Assembly (NCBI GenBank): GCA_900544715.1
Contig: UQWL01000001.1
Span: 248,001-312,000, forward strand
From: an uncultured Oscillospiraceae bacterium
Lineage (GTDB): Bacteria; Bacillota; Clostridia; Oscillospirales; Acutalibacteraceae
Direction: 5' to 3'
Length of the DNA stretch: 64,000 bases
Shown: positions 1 through 7,922 of the stretch, piece after piece
How the letters are laid out: every line of letters begins with the position of its first letter
Numbering within the stretch: position 1 is the first letter of the stretch
Notes under the pieces: model-generated
The model's input: the letters and a program-made list of their open reading frames with translations, nothing else
Told to the model about the DNA's origin: nothing
Database searches by the model: none
Program-made: the position numbers and the translations under genes

Positions 1-389
1 GCGATGGTCTTGCCGAATTTCGCGGTGATATCCTCAAGGGTTTCGTCCGTATCCTCCACCACATCATGCAGGAGCGCGGCGATTACAGATTCCTTATCCA
101 TCCCCATCTCCGCGAGGATACGCGCCACGCAGATCGGGTGGATGATATAGGGCTCGCCGGAATAGCGGTGCTGCCCCTCGTGCGATTGGCGCGCGAGCGC
201 ATAGGCTCCATCCACCTCGGCGATCTCCTCGGGAGAAAAGCTTTTGGCGAGCAGCTCGCGCAGAGCGATGTAGCCGTCGCCCTTTTGTGGGGCGGGCGCG
301 CTCTCCGTTTGCTTCACCGCGGCATCATTGCGGATTACTGGCAGGCTGTCGTGCAGGGCAGCCTCAGGCCTCTTTTTTTCGTCCGTCAT
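1..389 (-). CDS. relA: RelA/SpoT-type (p)ppGpp synthetase/hydrolase, N-terminal fragment
   Basis: The gene runs off the left edge; about 130 codons are visible. After a variable N-terminus of about 40 residues the reading shows the HD hydrolase domain of long Rel proteins: the YSGEPYIIHP substrate-site stretch and the HDVVEDT motif, followed by the TLEDI segment. Long Rel enzymes make and degrade the stringent-response alarmone (p)ppGpp in the cytoplasm. The ATG at 389-387 has GGAGG about eight bases upstream and lies 26 bases inside the end of recJ, so the two genes are probably translationally coupled. Synthetase, TGS and ACT domains would lie outside the window and cannot be checked. Confidence 0.93.
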   Translation of the reverse strand, partial: MTDEKKRPEAALHDSLPVIRNDAAVKQTESAPAPQKGDGYIALRELLAKSFSPEEIAEVDGAYALARQSHEGQHRYSGEPYIIHPICVARILAEMGMDKESVIAALLHDVVEDTDETLEDITAKFGKTI

Positions 390-2436
390 GTTGATCGCCT
401 CCAATCGCCCGCAGGCGTTGTAAAATCAAAGAATCATCGAGATTTACCTTTATTGTGTCCGGTGGGAGGATGATATTCCCCTCCTCGTTTTTTTGGATCA
501 GATGAAGCTCCTCCATCGCGTCAAGGGCGACCTGCACCTGGCAGAGGTTCCCGCCCTTGCCCGCGAGGCGCAGGCAGAGCATTTCCGCGCCAAAGCGCCA
601 ACCCACATTTGCGCGCAGCATCCGGTAGATATGCGCCGTCTGCTCCCGGGAGGGCAGGGCAAGGGCGGCTTCCTCCACCGTATGCAGCTCGCCGCGTCGA
701 TATGCTTCGTAAAGCCGTTCCGCCTGGAAGAGCGCGTCCTCATCCATTCCGGAAAGGCGCATCGCATGGATCTGAACGGAAACATCCGCCTTCCCCCGAA
801 ACTCATTGCGCGCGGCGCGCACTGCCAAATCCACCACATCCCCGATGCAGTAGGGGAATTCAGCGGGGGTAAGGCCAAACCGCATGGCGGTGATCTGCGT
901 GCCTCCACGTGAAAAACGCAATCGCAGATGCTTGCCGCCTCCCACGGGCTGCACCGATTCCAGCCGCATGCGGAACAGGCCGAACAGCGGCTGCGGGTTG
1001 CCCGCGCCGAAGGGCTCAAGCGCGCCAACCGCGTCAATCATATCGAGCGTGAGATAAACAGGGTTTAAACGGCAATCGAGCCGCAGCACAGGGAAGGGGA
1101 GCTCCGCCTGGGCAGCATAGCCGTTGATGCAGTTGCGAAAGGCCTCCACATTCCCACTTTCCAGCTCCAACCCAGCGGCAAGCGTATGGCCACCAAAATG
1201 GAGCAGCATGTTTTTGGAGGCTTCCAGCGCGTCATAAAGGGAAAAGCCCTCGATGCTGCGGCCGGAGCCCTTGGCCTGGCCGCCGTCTGTTGTGATCACA
1301 ATGCTTGGCCGACCGTAGGTTTCCACCAGCCGGGCGGCGACGATGCCGAGCACGCCGGAGTGCCAACCCTCGCCGGCCACGACCAGCACGCGGTCAAAGC
1401 GGCGCTGTGGGTGTTCGTCGAGCTGACGCTCCACCTGCCGGAGAATTTCTCCCTCCGTTTCCTGCCGCAGGGCGTTTGTTTGGCAGATCTCCTCGGCAAG
1501 GGAGGCGGCTTCCTCTTCCTCCTCACTGAGCAAAAGATGCAGCGCGCGCTGGGCGGAGCCCATGCGGCCCGCCGCGTTGATGCGCGGTGCGAGCGTGAAG
1601 GCAATGTTGACGGCTGTGAGCGGCTTTTCCGCAAAGCCCGCCGCTGCCCGCAGAGCCGTGAGGCCGGGGCGGCTGTTTGCATTGATTCGCTCCAGGCCAT
1701 AGCGGACGATGCGGCGGTTTTCCCCATGGAGGGGCACAACGTCTGCCACTGTGCCCAACGCCACCAGGTCGGCATAGTCCTCCATCAGCGCCTGCGTATC
1801 GCCCTCAAGCGCGGCGGCCAGATAAAATGCAACTCCGACCCCTGCCAGATCACAGAAGGGGCAGGTGCTGTCCAGCCTGTGGGCGTCGACGATTGCAGCG
1901 GCGTGCGGCAGTGTTTCCCCGGCGCGGTGATGGTCTGTAATCACCAGATCAAGCCCGAGCGAGGCGGCGTATTCCGCTTCCTCCAGGGCGCTGACCCCGT
2001 TGTCCACCGTGATGATGAGCTTCGCGCCGCGCTTTGCCATCTCGTCGATGGAGGCGCGGTGCAGGCCATAGCCCTCGGTTTCCCGCTCGGGAATATAATA
2101 AAAAACATCCGCTCCCTGTGTTTCGAGGTAGGAATAGAGCACCGCAGTGGCGGTCACGCCATCCGCATCGTAATCCCCGTAGACGGCGATCCGCTCAAAA
2201 TTGTCCAGGGCCTTTCGAATCCGCGCGGCGGCCTTGTCCATATCCGGCAGGCTCATGGGGTCGAATTCCATTGTGTCCGCTTCTAAAAAGCTGCGCGCTT
2301 GCTCCGGCGTTTTGACGCCACGCGAAACGAGCAGCAGCGCCGCAAACGGATCAAGCCCGCACGCTTCGGCCAGAGAGGCCGCGCAATCCTTATCAAATTG
2401 CGCAATACACCACTTTTTGCGGCTCAAATCCATCAT
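364..2436 (-). CDS. recJ: Single-stranded-DNA exonuclease RecJ
   Basis: This 690-residue protein carries the DHH phosphoesterase signature: DYDADG near residue 88, a VDNG segment, the DHH motif (VITDHH) and the downstream HFGGH motif of the DHHA1 half, followed by an OB-like C-terminal region. RecJ degrades 5'-ended single-stranded DNA in recombination and mismatch repair. Its length is longer than the E. coli enzyme (about 580) and fits the Gram-positive type with an extra C-terminal domain. Two adjacent ATGs stand at 2436 and 2433; the second is better spaced from AGAAGGGA. The end overlaps the relA start. Confidence 0.96.
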   Translation of the reverse strand: MMDLSRKKWCIAQFDKDCAASLAEACGLDPFAALLLVSRGVKTPEQARSFLEADTMEFDPMSLPDMDKAAARIRKALDNFERIAVYGDYDADGVTATAVLYSYLETQGADVFYYIPERETEGYGLHRASIDEMAKRGAKLIITVDNGVSALEEAEYAASLGLDLVITDHHRAGETLPHAAAIVDAHRLDSTCPFCDLAGVGVAFYLAAALEGDTQALMEDYADLVALGTVADVVPLHGENRRIVRYGLERINANSRPGLTALRAAAGFAEKPLTAVNIAFTLAPRINAAGRMGSAQRALHLLLSEEEEEAASLAEEICQTNALRQETEGEILRQVERQLDEHPQRRFDRVLVVAGEGWHSGVLGIVAARLVETYGRPSIVITTDGGQAKGSGRSIEGFSLYDALEASKNMLLHFGGHTLAAGLELESGNVEAFRNCINGYAAQAELPFPVLRLDCRLNPVYLTLDMIDAVGALEPFGAGNPQPLFGLFRMRLESVQPVGGGKHLRLRFSRGGTQITAMRFGLTPAEFPYCIGDVVDLAVRAARNEFRGKADVSVQIHAMRLSGMDEDALFQAERLYEAYRRGELHTVEEAALALPSREQTAHIYRMLRANVGWRFGAEMLCLRLAGKGGNLCQVQVALDAMEELHLIQKNEEGNIILPPDTIKVNLDDSLILQRLRAIGGDQHDGRKKEA

Positions 2437-2774
2437 TCCCTTCTATTCTTTTTATTTTAGCATTAACCGGGCGTGGATTCAAGAAAAAACGGAAGTTTTC
2501 AGGCGGCTGCACGCATTCGAGCGGCCTTGACTGAGTTCTAAAATTTAATTGTCCATTCAGGTTCCTTTATATAGAATAAAAGATAATATTATATAATAAT
2601 GGTATTGAATGGGCGAAAGAAGTATGAGATAATCGAAATATAGATTCAGCGAAACACGAAACGTAACATTATTTTTTACAGCCGCTATTTTGTTGCATAA
2701 GCGCGTGCAACAAAAGTGCCGGTTTGCCCCCTGTATAGGAAGCTTTTTTCCAAATCACAGCAGGAGGCGAATCA
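2437..2774. other. A+T-rich intergenic stretch between recJ and the toxin gene
   Basis: About 340 bases separate the leftward recJ start from the rightward toxin gene. The stretch is visibly A+T-rich, with a run of TATA/ATAAT-like sequence around 2570-2605 that could hold promoters. I found no convincing -35/-10 pair and no coding frame. AGGAGG just before 2775 serves the next gene. Confidence 0.4.
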
Positions 2775-3359
2775 ATGCTGGAAACCATTGATTTTATCAC
2801 ACAAACGCTTTTGGAGCAGAAGGGAAAGCTGGATGTTTTTGACCCGCCCGTTGTGTGCGAGAGCATGCGCTGGCAGCAGTGGGTGACGCTGGTGGGGCCG
2901 AACACCTGCGCCTACTGCATGCGGCAAGACGGCCGCATTTTCGACCGGGAGGAAGTGCCCGGCCTGCCGCCGCCGGTGCATCCTAACTGCAAGTGCAGGC
3001 TTGTGCCACTCAAGGAAATTCCGGCAGGGATGGCTACGGACAAGGGGCTGATGGGGGCGGATATCTGGCTGAAAATGAGCGGAAGGCTGCCGGAGTATTA
3101 TATTTCCGAAGAGGAGATACGGGCGCTCGGCTGGCGGGATGGCAAGCCCCCGGTTCGTTACGCGCCGGGGAAAATGATCGCAGGAGGGGTATACAAGAAT
3201 GATGATGGCCATCTCCCGCAGCGCAGCGGCCGCATCTGGTACGAGGCGGATCTCAATTACCACGAGGGGAGGCGCAACCGGCACCGGATCGTCTGGTCGA
3301 ACGATGGCCTCATTTTTGTGACCTACGACCACTATGAAACCTTTTATGCAATCGGGTAA
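2775..3359 (+). CDS. MuF-like/barnase-family ribonuclease toxin
   Basis: The 194-residue protein has two parts. Residues about 45-75 hold a CAYC motif, then PPPVHPNCKCR, the Cys/His signature seen in phage Mu-F/SPP1-gp7-type minor head proteins. Residues about 108-194 match barnase: residues E157, R167, R171 and H186 fall at exactly the spacing of barnase E73, R83, R87 and H102 (the catalytic Glu, Arg and His plus R83), inside recognisable YEADLNY and DHYETF segments. Barnase-type enzymes cleave RNA. The next gene encodes barstar, which supports the call. No secretion signal is seen. AGGAGGCG lies just upstream of the ATG. It looks like a shortened phage-derived polymorphic toxin; whether it is delivered outside the cell cannot be told. 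Confidence 0.9.
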   Translation: MLETIDFITQTLLEQKGKLDVFDPPVVCESMRWQQWVTLVGPNTCAYCMRQDGRIFDREEVPGLPPPVHPNCKCRLVPLKEIPAGMATDKGLMGADIWLKMSGRLPEYYISEEEIRALGWRDGKPPVRYAPGKMIAGGVYKNDDGHLPQRSGRIWYEADLNYHEGRRNRHRIVWSNDGLIFVTYDHYETFYAIG

Positions 3360-3388
3360 CACAGAAAAAAGAAAAGAGGAATCAAACC

Positions 3389-3694
3389 ATGAGTAAAAAA
3401 AGAAAAGAAATCGACCTCGATTTTACCGGCGTGAAAACGCTATGGGAGCTGCACGAGCGTATCCGGGTAGCCTTCGACTTCCCGGAATGGTACGGGAAGA
3501 ACTGGTCTGCCTTTTGGGATCTGCTCAGCGAGCCGCGCGACGAAACAATGGTTACGGTGCGTGGCCTCAAGATGCTGCCTGGGGAATTGCAGCCGTGTGG
3601 GAAAAAGGTGATTGAATTACTCGAGAGAAATAAAAAATGGCAGGCGCACTGGGAACCGGATCCGGAAGAGTTCAACTACATAGTGCTGAGCTAA
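3389..3694 (+). CDS. Barstar-family ribonuclease inhibitor (immunity protein)
   Basis: A 101-residue protein with the barstar fold signature: an N-terminal beta strand (IDLDFTGVKT), the WELHERI helix, FPEWYGKNWSAFWDLL corresponding to the barstar inhibitory helix and its acidic contact residue, and a C-terminal IELLERN helix. Barstar binds barnase tightly and blocks the active site in the cytoplasm. It starts 29 bases after the toxin gene with a purine-rich AAAGAGGAATC ribosome site, so the pair is almost certainly one operon. A damaged copy of its 5' end follows at 3744. Confidence 0.93.
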   Translation: MSKKRKEIDLDFTGVKTLWELHERIRVAFDFPEWYGKNWSAFWDLLSEPRDETMVTVRGLKMLPGELQPCGKKVIELLERNKKWQAHWEPDPEEFNYIVLS

Positions 3695-3743
3695 TAGCCG
3701 GAAGACGCTTCTCTGCATTATCATGATAAGGAAGAATCAAACC

Positions 3744-3835
3744 ATGAGTAAAAAAAGAAAAAAATTACCCTCGATTTCACCGGCTTGAAAACGCTGTGGG
3801 AGCTGCACGAGCACATCCGAATTGTCCGGAAGTGA
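3744..3835 (+). pseudogene. Truncated, frameshifted second barstar copy
   Basis: The bases from about 3731 repeat the barstar ribosome site and first 25-27 codons with scattered changes (ATGAGTAAAAAAAGAAAA, then TTGAAAACGCTGTGGGAGC, then GAGCACATCCG). One A is missing in the A-run around 3758-3764, so the literal frame stops after 14 codons. Restoring one base gives KITLDFTGLKTLWELHEHIR, then a stop at 3833-3835. The remainder of the gene is absent. I infer a tandem immunity-gene duplication that lost its 3' part. A sequencing slip in the A-run could explain the frameshift but not the truncation. Confidence 0.85.
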
Positions 3836-4005
3836 TGAAACGAAGCAGGCGCTCGCCCCCTGCCTTCACACAGCTTTGAAAAAAACAGAGCTCTCGTAAG
3901 AAACTTGTAATTTTTCCGTTTCCCTTTCGTAAATCCGTTCGGGTATTCTAATAGCAGAAACGGATTTGATGAATTTGATCCGCGCGACGAAAGGGGAGCA
4001 GTTGA

Positions 4006-4779
4006 ATGGAAAAGCTCAAACAATACTGCAAAGAGTTCTGGGACAAGGTGCGCCAAAACAACCTGATCCGCCCCGGCAATCGAAAGAAAAAGTGCGCGGT
4101 GCTCCTCGGGCTCTCTGTATTTCTCCTCGCCTGCGGGTTGACGGCATGGTTCTATGGCAAGCCGCTGCTGGAATTTGTGCTCGACACCGGCCGCTTCCGC
4201 GCCTGGATGAATGAACATGGCGCATTAGGCCCGGTTACCTTCGTCGCCATCCGTACTGTGCAGACGGTCGTCAAGATCATCCCCGCCGAACCGTTGGAAA
4301 TCGGCGCGGGCTATGCGTTTGGAAGCTGGTGGGGTATGGCGCTGTGTATGCTCGGCACAGCAATTGGCTCGCTCATCATCATCGGGCTGACAAAGCTGTT
4401 CGGGATGCGGATGGTGGAGGCGTTTGTGCCACGGGAGAAGCTCCAATCCTTCCGCTTTTTGCAGAATACCAAAAAGCTCAACCTACTGCTCTTCATCATC
4501 TTCCTGATTCCCGGCACGCCGAAGGATCTGATCACGTATTTTGTAGGCGTTACGCCGGTGAACCCCTTCACGTTTTTGATTTTAACCGGAATCGCCCGCA
4601 TTCCCTCCATTCTTTCCTCCACCCTGTGCGGCAACGCGCTGGGGGAGCGCAACTTCTGGTTTGCAGCGATTGTCTACCTTTTGACAGGCGCGTTGACCGT
4701 GGGCGGTATCTTCCTCTACCGACGCATCAGTCGGCAGGAGGAGGGGGAGAACGGCCACGCGGTAAAAAAAACGGCATAA
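4006..4779 (+). CDS. TVP38/TMEM64 (VTT/DedA-superfamily) membrane protein
   Basis: A 257-residue polytopic membrane protein with a first transmembrane segment near residues 32-52. The family's central motifs follow: a PAEPLEIGAGYAFG re-entrant segment and FLIPGTPKDLITYF, then two more hydrophobic helices and a charged C-terminal tail (KKTA). Proteins of this family are thought to act in lipid or cation handling in the membrane; eukaryotic relatives are lipid scramblases. The substrate of this member is not known. AAAGGGGAGCAG precedes the ATG. It is monocistronic, with a strong terminator 25 bases downstream. Confidence 0.88.
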   Translation: MEKLKQYCKEFWDKVRQNNLIRPGNRKKKCAVLLGLSVFLLACGLTAWFYGKPLLEFVLDTGRFRAWMNEHGALGPVTFVAIRTVQTVVKIIPAEPLEIGAGYAFGSWWGMALCMLGTAIGSLIIIGLTKLFGMRMVEAFVPREKLQSFRFLQNTKKLNLLLFIIFLIPGTPKDLITYFVGVTPVNPFTFLILTGIARIPSILSSTLCGNALGERNFWFAAIVYLLTGALTVGGIFLYRRISRQEEGENGHAVKKTA

Positions 4780-4803
4780 AAGGTGAATAGAAATCATCCA
4801 TGC

Positions 4804-4839
4804 ATCCCCATCCGGCACTCACCCGGATGGGGATCTTTT
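4804..4839 (+). terminator. Rho-independent terminator after the TVP38-type gene
   Basis: A perfect 12-bp stem (4804-4815 with 4823-4834, ATCCCCATCCGG) with a 7-base loop is followed by C and TTTT. Confidence 0.85.
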
Positions 4840-4951
4840 AGTGGGAAACCGCACCGGAGCACGGCCGGTTTTGTTTTTTTCGGCCTTTGCACGGGGATGG
4901 CGATGGTTTTCCCCTACAAACTGGTTAAAATGCAGGATTTTGATTTTATAG

Positions 4952-4980
4952 TTGCAAAATTCAGGAGAATCGGATACTAT
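4952..4980 (+). promoter_or_regulatory. Sigma-A-type promoter of the aminotransferase gene
   Basis: TTGCAA at 4952-4957 and TACTAT at 4975-4980 are separated by 17 bases and sit about 50 bases before the start codon. Confidence 0.55.
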
Positions 4981-5028
4981 ATCAATAGATTTAGGCTGCT
5001 GGGTGCAGCCGTTTTAGGAGGAGTTTTC

Positions 5029-6306
5029 ATGCCGGTTTTTCAGGAGATGACAAGGGAAGAGCTTGAAGCGCAGAAAGCGGGCCTTTTGAAGGAGTATGCG
5101 GCATTTCAGGCAAAGGGGCTGAAGCTTGATATGTCGCGCGGCAAGCCCGGCGCGGATCAGCTCGATCTGTCTATGGAGATGCTCGACGTGCTCAACTCAG
5201 CTTCCGACGTGAAATCGGAGAATGGGATGGATTGCCGCAACTACGGCGTGCTCGACGGCATCCCGGAGTGCAAGCGCCTGTTTGCCGAGCTGATGGGCGT
5301 CGCCCCGCAGAATATCATCGTAGGCGGCAATTCGAGCCTGAATATGATGTTTGACTATGTTTCCCAGTGCATGACGCACGGCGCAGGCATCACCCCCTGG
5401 TGCAAGCTCGACAAGGTGAAGTTCGCCTGCCCGGTGCCCGGCTATGACCGCCATTTCGGCGTGTGCGAATACTTTGGGATTGAGATGATCCACATCCCGA
5501 TGCTGGAGGATGGCCCGGATATGGACCTGCTGGAAGAGATCGTGAAGGATCCGGCGGTCAAAGGCATGTTCTGCGTGCCGAAGTATTCCAATCCGGAAGG
5601 CAAAACCTATTCCGATGAAGTCGTGCGCCGGATGGCCGCCATGCAGACGGGCGCGGAGGATTTCCGCATCATCTGGGATAACGCCTATTGCGTCCATGAT
5701 TTGACCGATACGCCCGACGAGGTGCTCAACATGCTCGATGCGTGCACAAAGGCGGGCAACCCTGACCGTGTGATTATGGTGGCCTCCACCTCGAAAATCA
5801 GCTTCCCCGGCGCGGGCGTCGCTGTGATGGCAGCCTCCGATGCGAATATCGCCATGATCAAAACCCGCATGGCCTCTCAGACGATCGGCTATGATAAGCT
5901 CAACCAGCTGCGCCATGTTCGCTTCTTCAAGGATGCGGACGGTATCCGTGCGCAGATGAAGCGCCATGCGGCGATTCTCCGCCCGAAGTTCCAGGCCGTG
6001 CTCGACGCGTTTGAAAAAGAGCTTAGCGGCAAGGGCATCGCCTCTTGGAAAAACCCAAACGGCGGCTATTTCATCAGCCTCGATGTGCTCGACGGCTGCG
6101 CAAAGCGCGTGGGCGTGCTCTGCAAGGAGGCGGGTGTAACGCTCACCACGCCTGGCGCGACCTATCCCTATGGCAAGGACCCGGCGGACCGCAACATTCG
6201 CATTGCACCGACGCTCCCGCCCGTGGCGGAGCTTGAGCAGGCGGTGGCGCTCCTGTGCGTGTGCGTGCAGCTCGCGGCGTGTGAAAAGCTGCTGGAGAGC
6301 AAATAA
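5029..6306 (+). CDS. PLP-dependent aspartate aminotransferase (type Ig-like, class I/II fold)
   Basis: A 425-residue protein that begins behind AGGAGGAG at 5017. Longer upstream readings lack homology and a ribosome site. It shows the hallmarks of the divergent aspartate aminotransferase subgroup: SRGKPGADQLDLS near the N-terminus, NYGVLDGIPE, the cofactor-loop GGNSSLNMMFD, a PVPGYDRHF turn, the WDNAYCVHD segment, and the Schiff-base lysine at about K256 in STSKISFPGAG. These enzymes interconvert aspartate/2-oxoglutarate and oxaloacetate/glutamate in the cytoplasm; the substrate is inferred from the subgroup. It is monocistronic, with its own promoter and terminator. Confidence 0.92.
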   Translation: MPVFQEMTREELEAQKAGLLKEYAAFQAKGLKLDMSRGKPGADQLDLSMEMLDVLNSASDVKSENGMDCRNYGVLDGIPECKRLFAELMGVAPQNIIVGGNSSLNMMFDYVSQCMTHGAGITPWCKLDKVKFACPVPGYDRHFGVCEYFGIEMIHIPMLEDGPDMDLLEEIVKDPAVKGMFCVPKYSNPEGKTYSDEVVRRMAAMQTGAEDFRIIWDNAYCVHDLTDTPDEVLNMLDACTKAGNPDRVIMVASTSKISFPGAGVAVMAASDANIAMIKTRMASQTIGYDKLNQLRHVRFFKDADGIRAQMKRHAAILRPKFQAVLDAFEKELSGKGIASWKNPNGGYFISLDVLDGCAKRVGVLCKEAGVTLTTPGATYPYGKDPADRNIRIAPTLPPVAELEQAVALLCVCVQLAACEKLLESK

Positions 6307-6332
6307 ATTTAAATTTAGTTGGTATATCATAG

Positions 6333-6368
6333 CAGGCGGACGCAGCGCGCGTCCGCCTGTTATTTCTT
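6333..6368 (+). terminator. Terminator after the aminotransferase gene
   Basis: An 11-bp stem (6333-6343 with 6349-6359, CAGGCGGACGC) is followed by TTATTTCTTT. Confidence 0.8.
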
Positions 6369-6523
6369 TACAAAAAGATGAAAATCGTTACATTTGAATT
6401 ACATTTTTCCGGATGAATTGAGAAAGTGTGAAAAAGGCGATACAATCAAATCAAAGGCAACCCGATTTTTGAAAAAGTTGCTTTGGAGAAACTTGCTCCT
6501 AATCTTGGAAAGGAGAGATCACG

Positions 6524-7114
6524 ATGAAACAAACGGTCGCGGCTTTTTTGCTGCTGTGTATGCTTGCGGTTTCCCTGTCCGCCTGTTCCCCCTCCGGCAC
6601 AGAAGAGAGCACGGCGCCGCAAACAGAGGGCGTTTCCGTTTCCCCTCAAACCGATACGCAGACGAAGGATGGCGTTACCCTGCGCGTCACTGTTCAAAAC
6701 CCGGTGTGCAGGCCGGGCGATACGGTTGAAGTGGAAACGGTTGTGACGAATGCGAGCGGGAAAGAAATTCAATATTATTTGCCGACAACGACAAATAATA
6801 TGCATTTTGAAATAACAGTAGAGATAAAAAAGAACGATTTTTCTTTTGTGGATCTGGATGTTTATCAAAAACCGATGAATGCCGAGGAAGGTCACGGCCG
6901 CCTTGCGCCCGGCGCTTCCTACACCCAGAAGATGAGGTTTTATGCCGGGTCGGCAAAAGAGGGTACAGACGGAGGCTGGGAGAAGGCAATGAAAACGCCC
7001 GCCCCTGCTGGGCGCTATGCGGGCACGGCCGTGTTCCGGTGGGATAATCAAGAGGATCTAAAAGACGGAAAATCGGTCGCTGTTGCGTTCCCCATCACCG
7101 TTCAGGCGGATTAA
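6524..7114 (+). CDS. Lipoprotein of unknown function, tandem copy A
   Basis: A 196-residue predicted lipoprotein. Residues 1-20 form a signal peptide ending in the lipobox LSAC with Cys21 as the lipid-attachment site; a Ser/Thr-rich linker follows. The remainder looks like one beta-sandwich domain (TLRVTVQNPVCRPGDTVEVE, LAPGASYTQKMRF, PAGRYAGTAVFRW). That layout is reminiscent of BsuPI-type inhibitor domains, but I cannot confirm it. The strong site AAAGGAGAG precedes the ATG. The protein should be anchored on the outer face of the membrane. Copy B follows and is nearly identical outside the middle of the domain. Confidence 0.85.
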   Translation: MKQTVAAFLLLCMLAVSLSACSPSGTEESTAPQTEGVSVSPQTDTQTKDGVTLRVTVQNPVCRPGDTVEVETVVTNASGKEIQYYLPTTTNNMHFEITVEIKKNDFSFVDLDVYQKPMNAEEGHGRLAPGASYTQKMRFYAGSAKEGTDGGWEKAMKTPAPAGRYAGTAVFRWDNQEDLKDGKSVAVAFPITVQAD

Positions 7115-7234
7115 AACAGGTTTTTTAGAGAAATCACTCCGGCGGGCACCTGTGGATATGCGTAACACAGCTTTCTGGTACCGCGAGAATGTCGCATTGG
7201 CATGGTGGTAAGGATAGGAAGGAGATGTAATTTT

Positions 7235-7825
7235 ATGAAACGTTGGATCGCGGCTTTTTTGCTGCTGTGTATGCTCGCGGTTTCCCTGACCGCCTGTTCC
7301 CCCTCCGACTCAGGAGAGAGCACGGCGCCGCACACAGAGGGCGTTTCCGTTTCCCCTCAAACCGATACGCAGACGAAGGATGGCGTTACCCTGCGCGTCA
7401 CCGTTCAAAACCCGGTATGCAGGCCGGGCGATACGGTTGAAGTGGAGGCGGTTGTAACGAATGAGAGCGATAAGAAGGTTGAATATTGGATGCCATTGTG
7501 CACACCAGAGCTGCATTTAGAGATCGAAACAAAAATCAAAAACGATTCCCTTTCGTTTCCTGATATTGATATGTATGAAAAAGCAGGGGATACCGCAATC
7601 GGATACGGCAGCCTTGCGCCCGGCGCTTCCTACACCCAGAAGATGCGGTTCTACGCCGGATCAGCGCAGGCAGATGCAAGCGTCGGCTGGGAGAAGGCGG
7701 CAAAAACGCCCGCCCCTGCCGGGCGCTATGCGGGCACGGCCGTGTTCCGGTGGGATAATCAAGAGGATCTAAAAGACGGAAAATCAGTTACTGTTGCCTT
7801 TTCCGTTACCGTTCAGGCGGATTAA
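7235..7825 (+). CDS. Lipoprotein of unknown function, tandem copy B
   Basis: A paralogue of the preceding gene with exactly the same length (196 residues) and architecture: lipobox LTAC with Cys21, the same linker, and the same QNPVCRPGDTVEVE and APAGRYAGTAVFRW blocks. About residues 78-125 differ strongly (for example EYWMPLCTPELHLEIE against QYYLPTTTNNMHFEIT), while both flanks are nearly unchanged at the DNA level. GGAAGGAGATG at about 7217-7227 fixes the start; an upstream GTG-type extension has no support. The two genes may be transcribed together and end at the hairpin at 7844. Function unknown. Confidence 0.85.
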   Translation: MKRWIAAFLLLCMLAVSLTACSPSDSGESTAPHTEGVSVSPQTDTQTKDGVTLRVTVQNPVCRPGDTVEVEAVVTNESDKKVEYWMPLCTPELHLEIETKIKNDSLSFPDIDMYEKAGDTAIGYGSLAPGASYTQKMRFYAGSAQADASVGWEKAAKTPAPAGRYAGTAVFRWDNQEDLKDGKSVTVAFSVTVQAD

Positions 7826-7843
7826 AACAGATTTTTTGAATGA

Positions 7844-7891
7844 AACAACCCCGGCGGACAGGAAGATAAATTCCTGCCCACCGGGGTTGTT
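7844..7891. terminator. Bidirectional terminator between lipoprotein B and the LCP gene
   Basis: AACAACCCCGG (7844-7854) pairs with CCGGGGTTGTT (7881-7891), with an inner CAGGAA/TTCCTG stem. It lies between convergent genes. A- and T-rich bases on both sides suit termination from either direction. Confidence 0.75.
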
Positions 7892-7922
7892 AAAATATTT
7901 CTACACGGCGGAAAGCCGCGCC

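Noticed and set aside
1186..2286. Long rightward reading frame opposite recJ
   Set aside because: It is an antisense shadow of a well-conserved RecJ sequence; its product has no motifs and its composition follows the complementary codons.
5197..6330. 377-codon leftward frame opposite the aminotransferase gene
   Set aside because: The aminotransferase on the plus strand has every family motif and a strong ribosome site; the antisense frame has neither.
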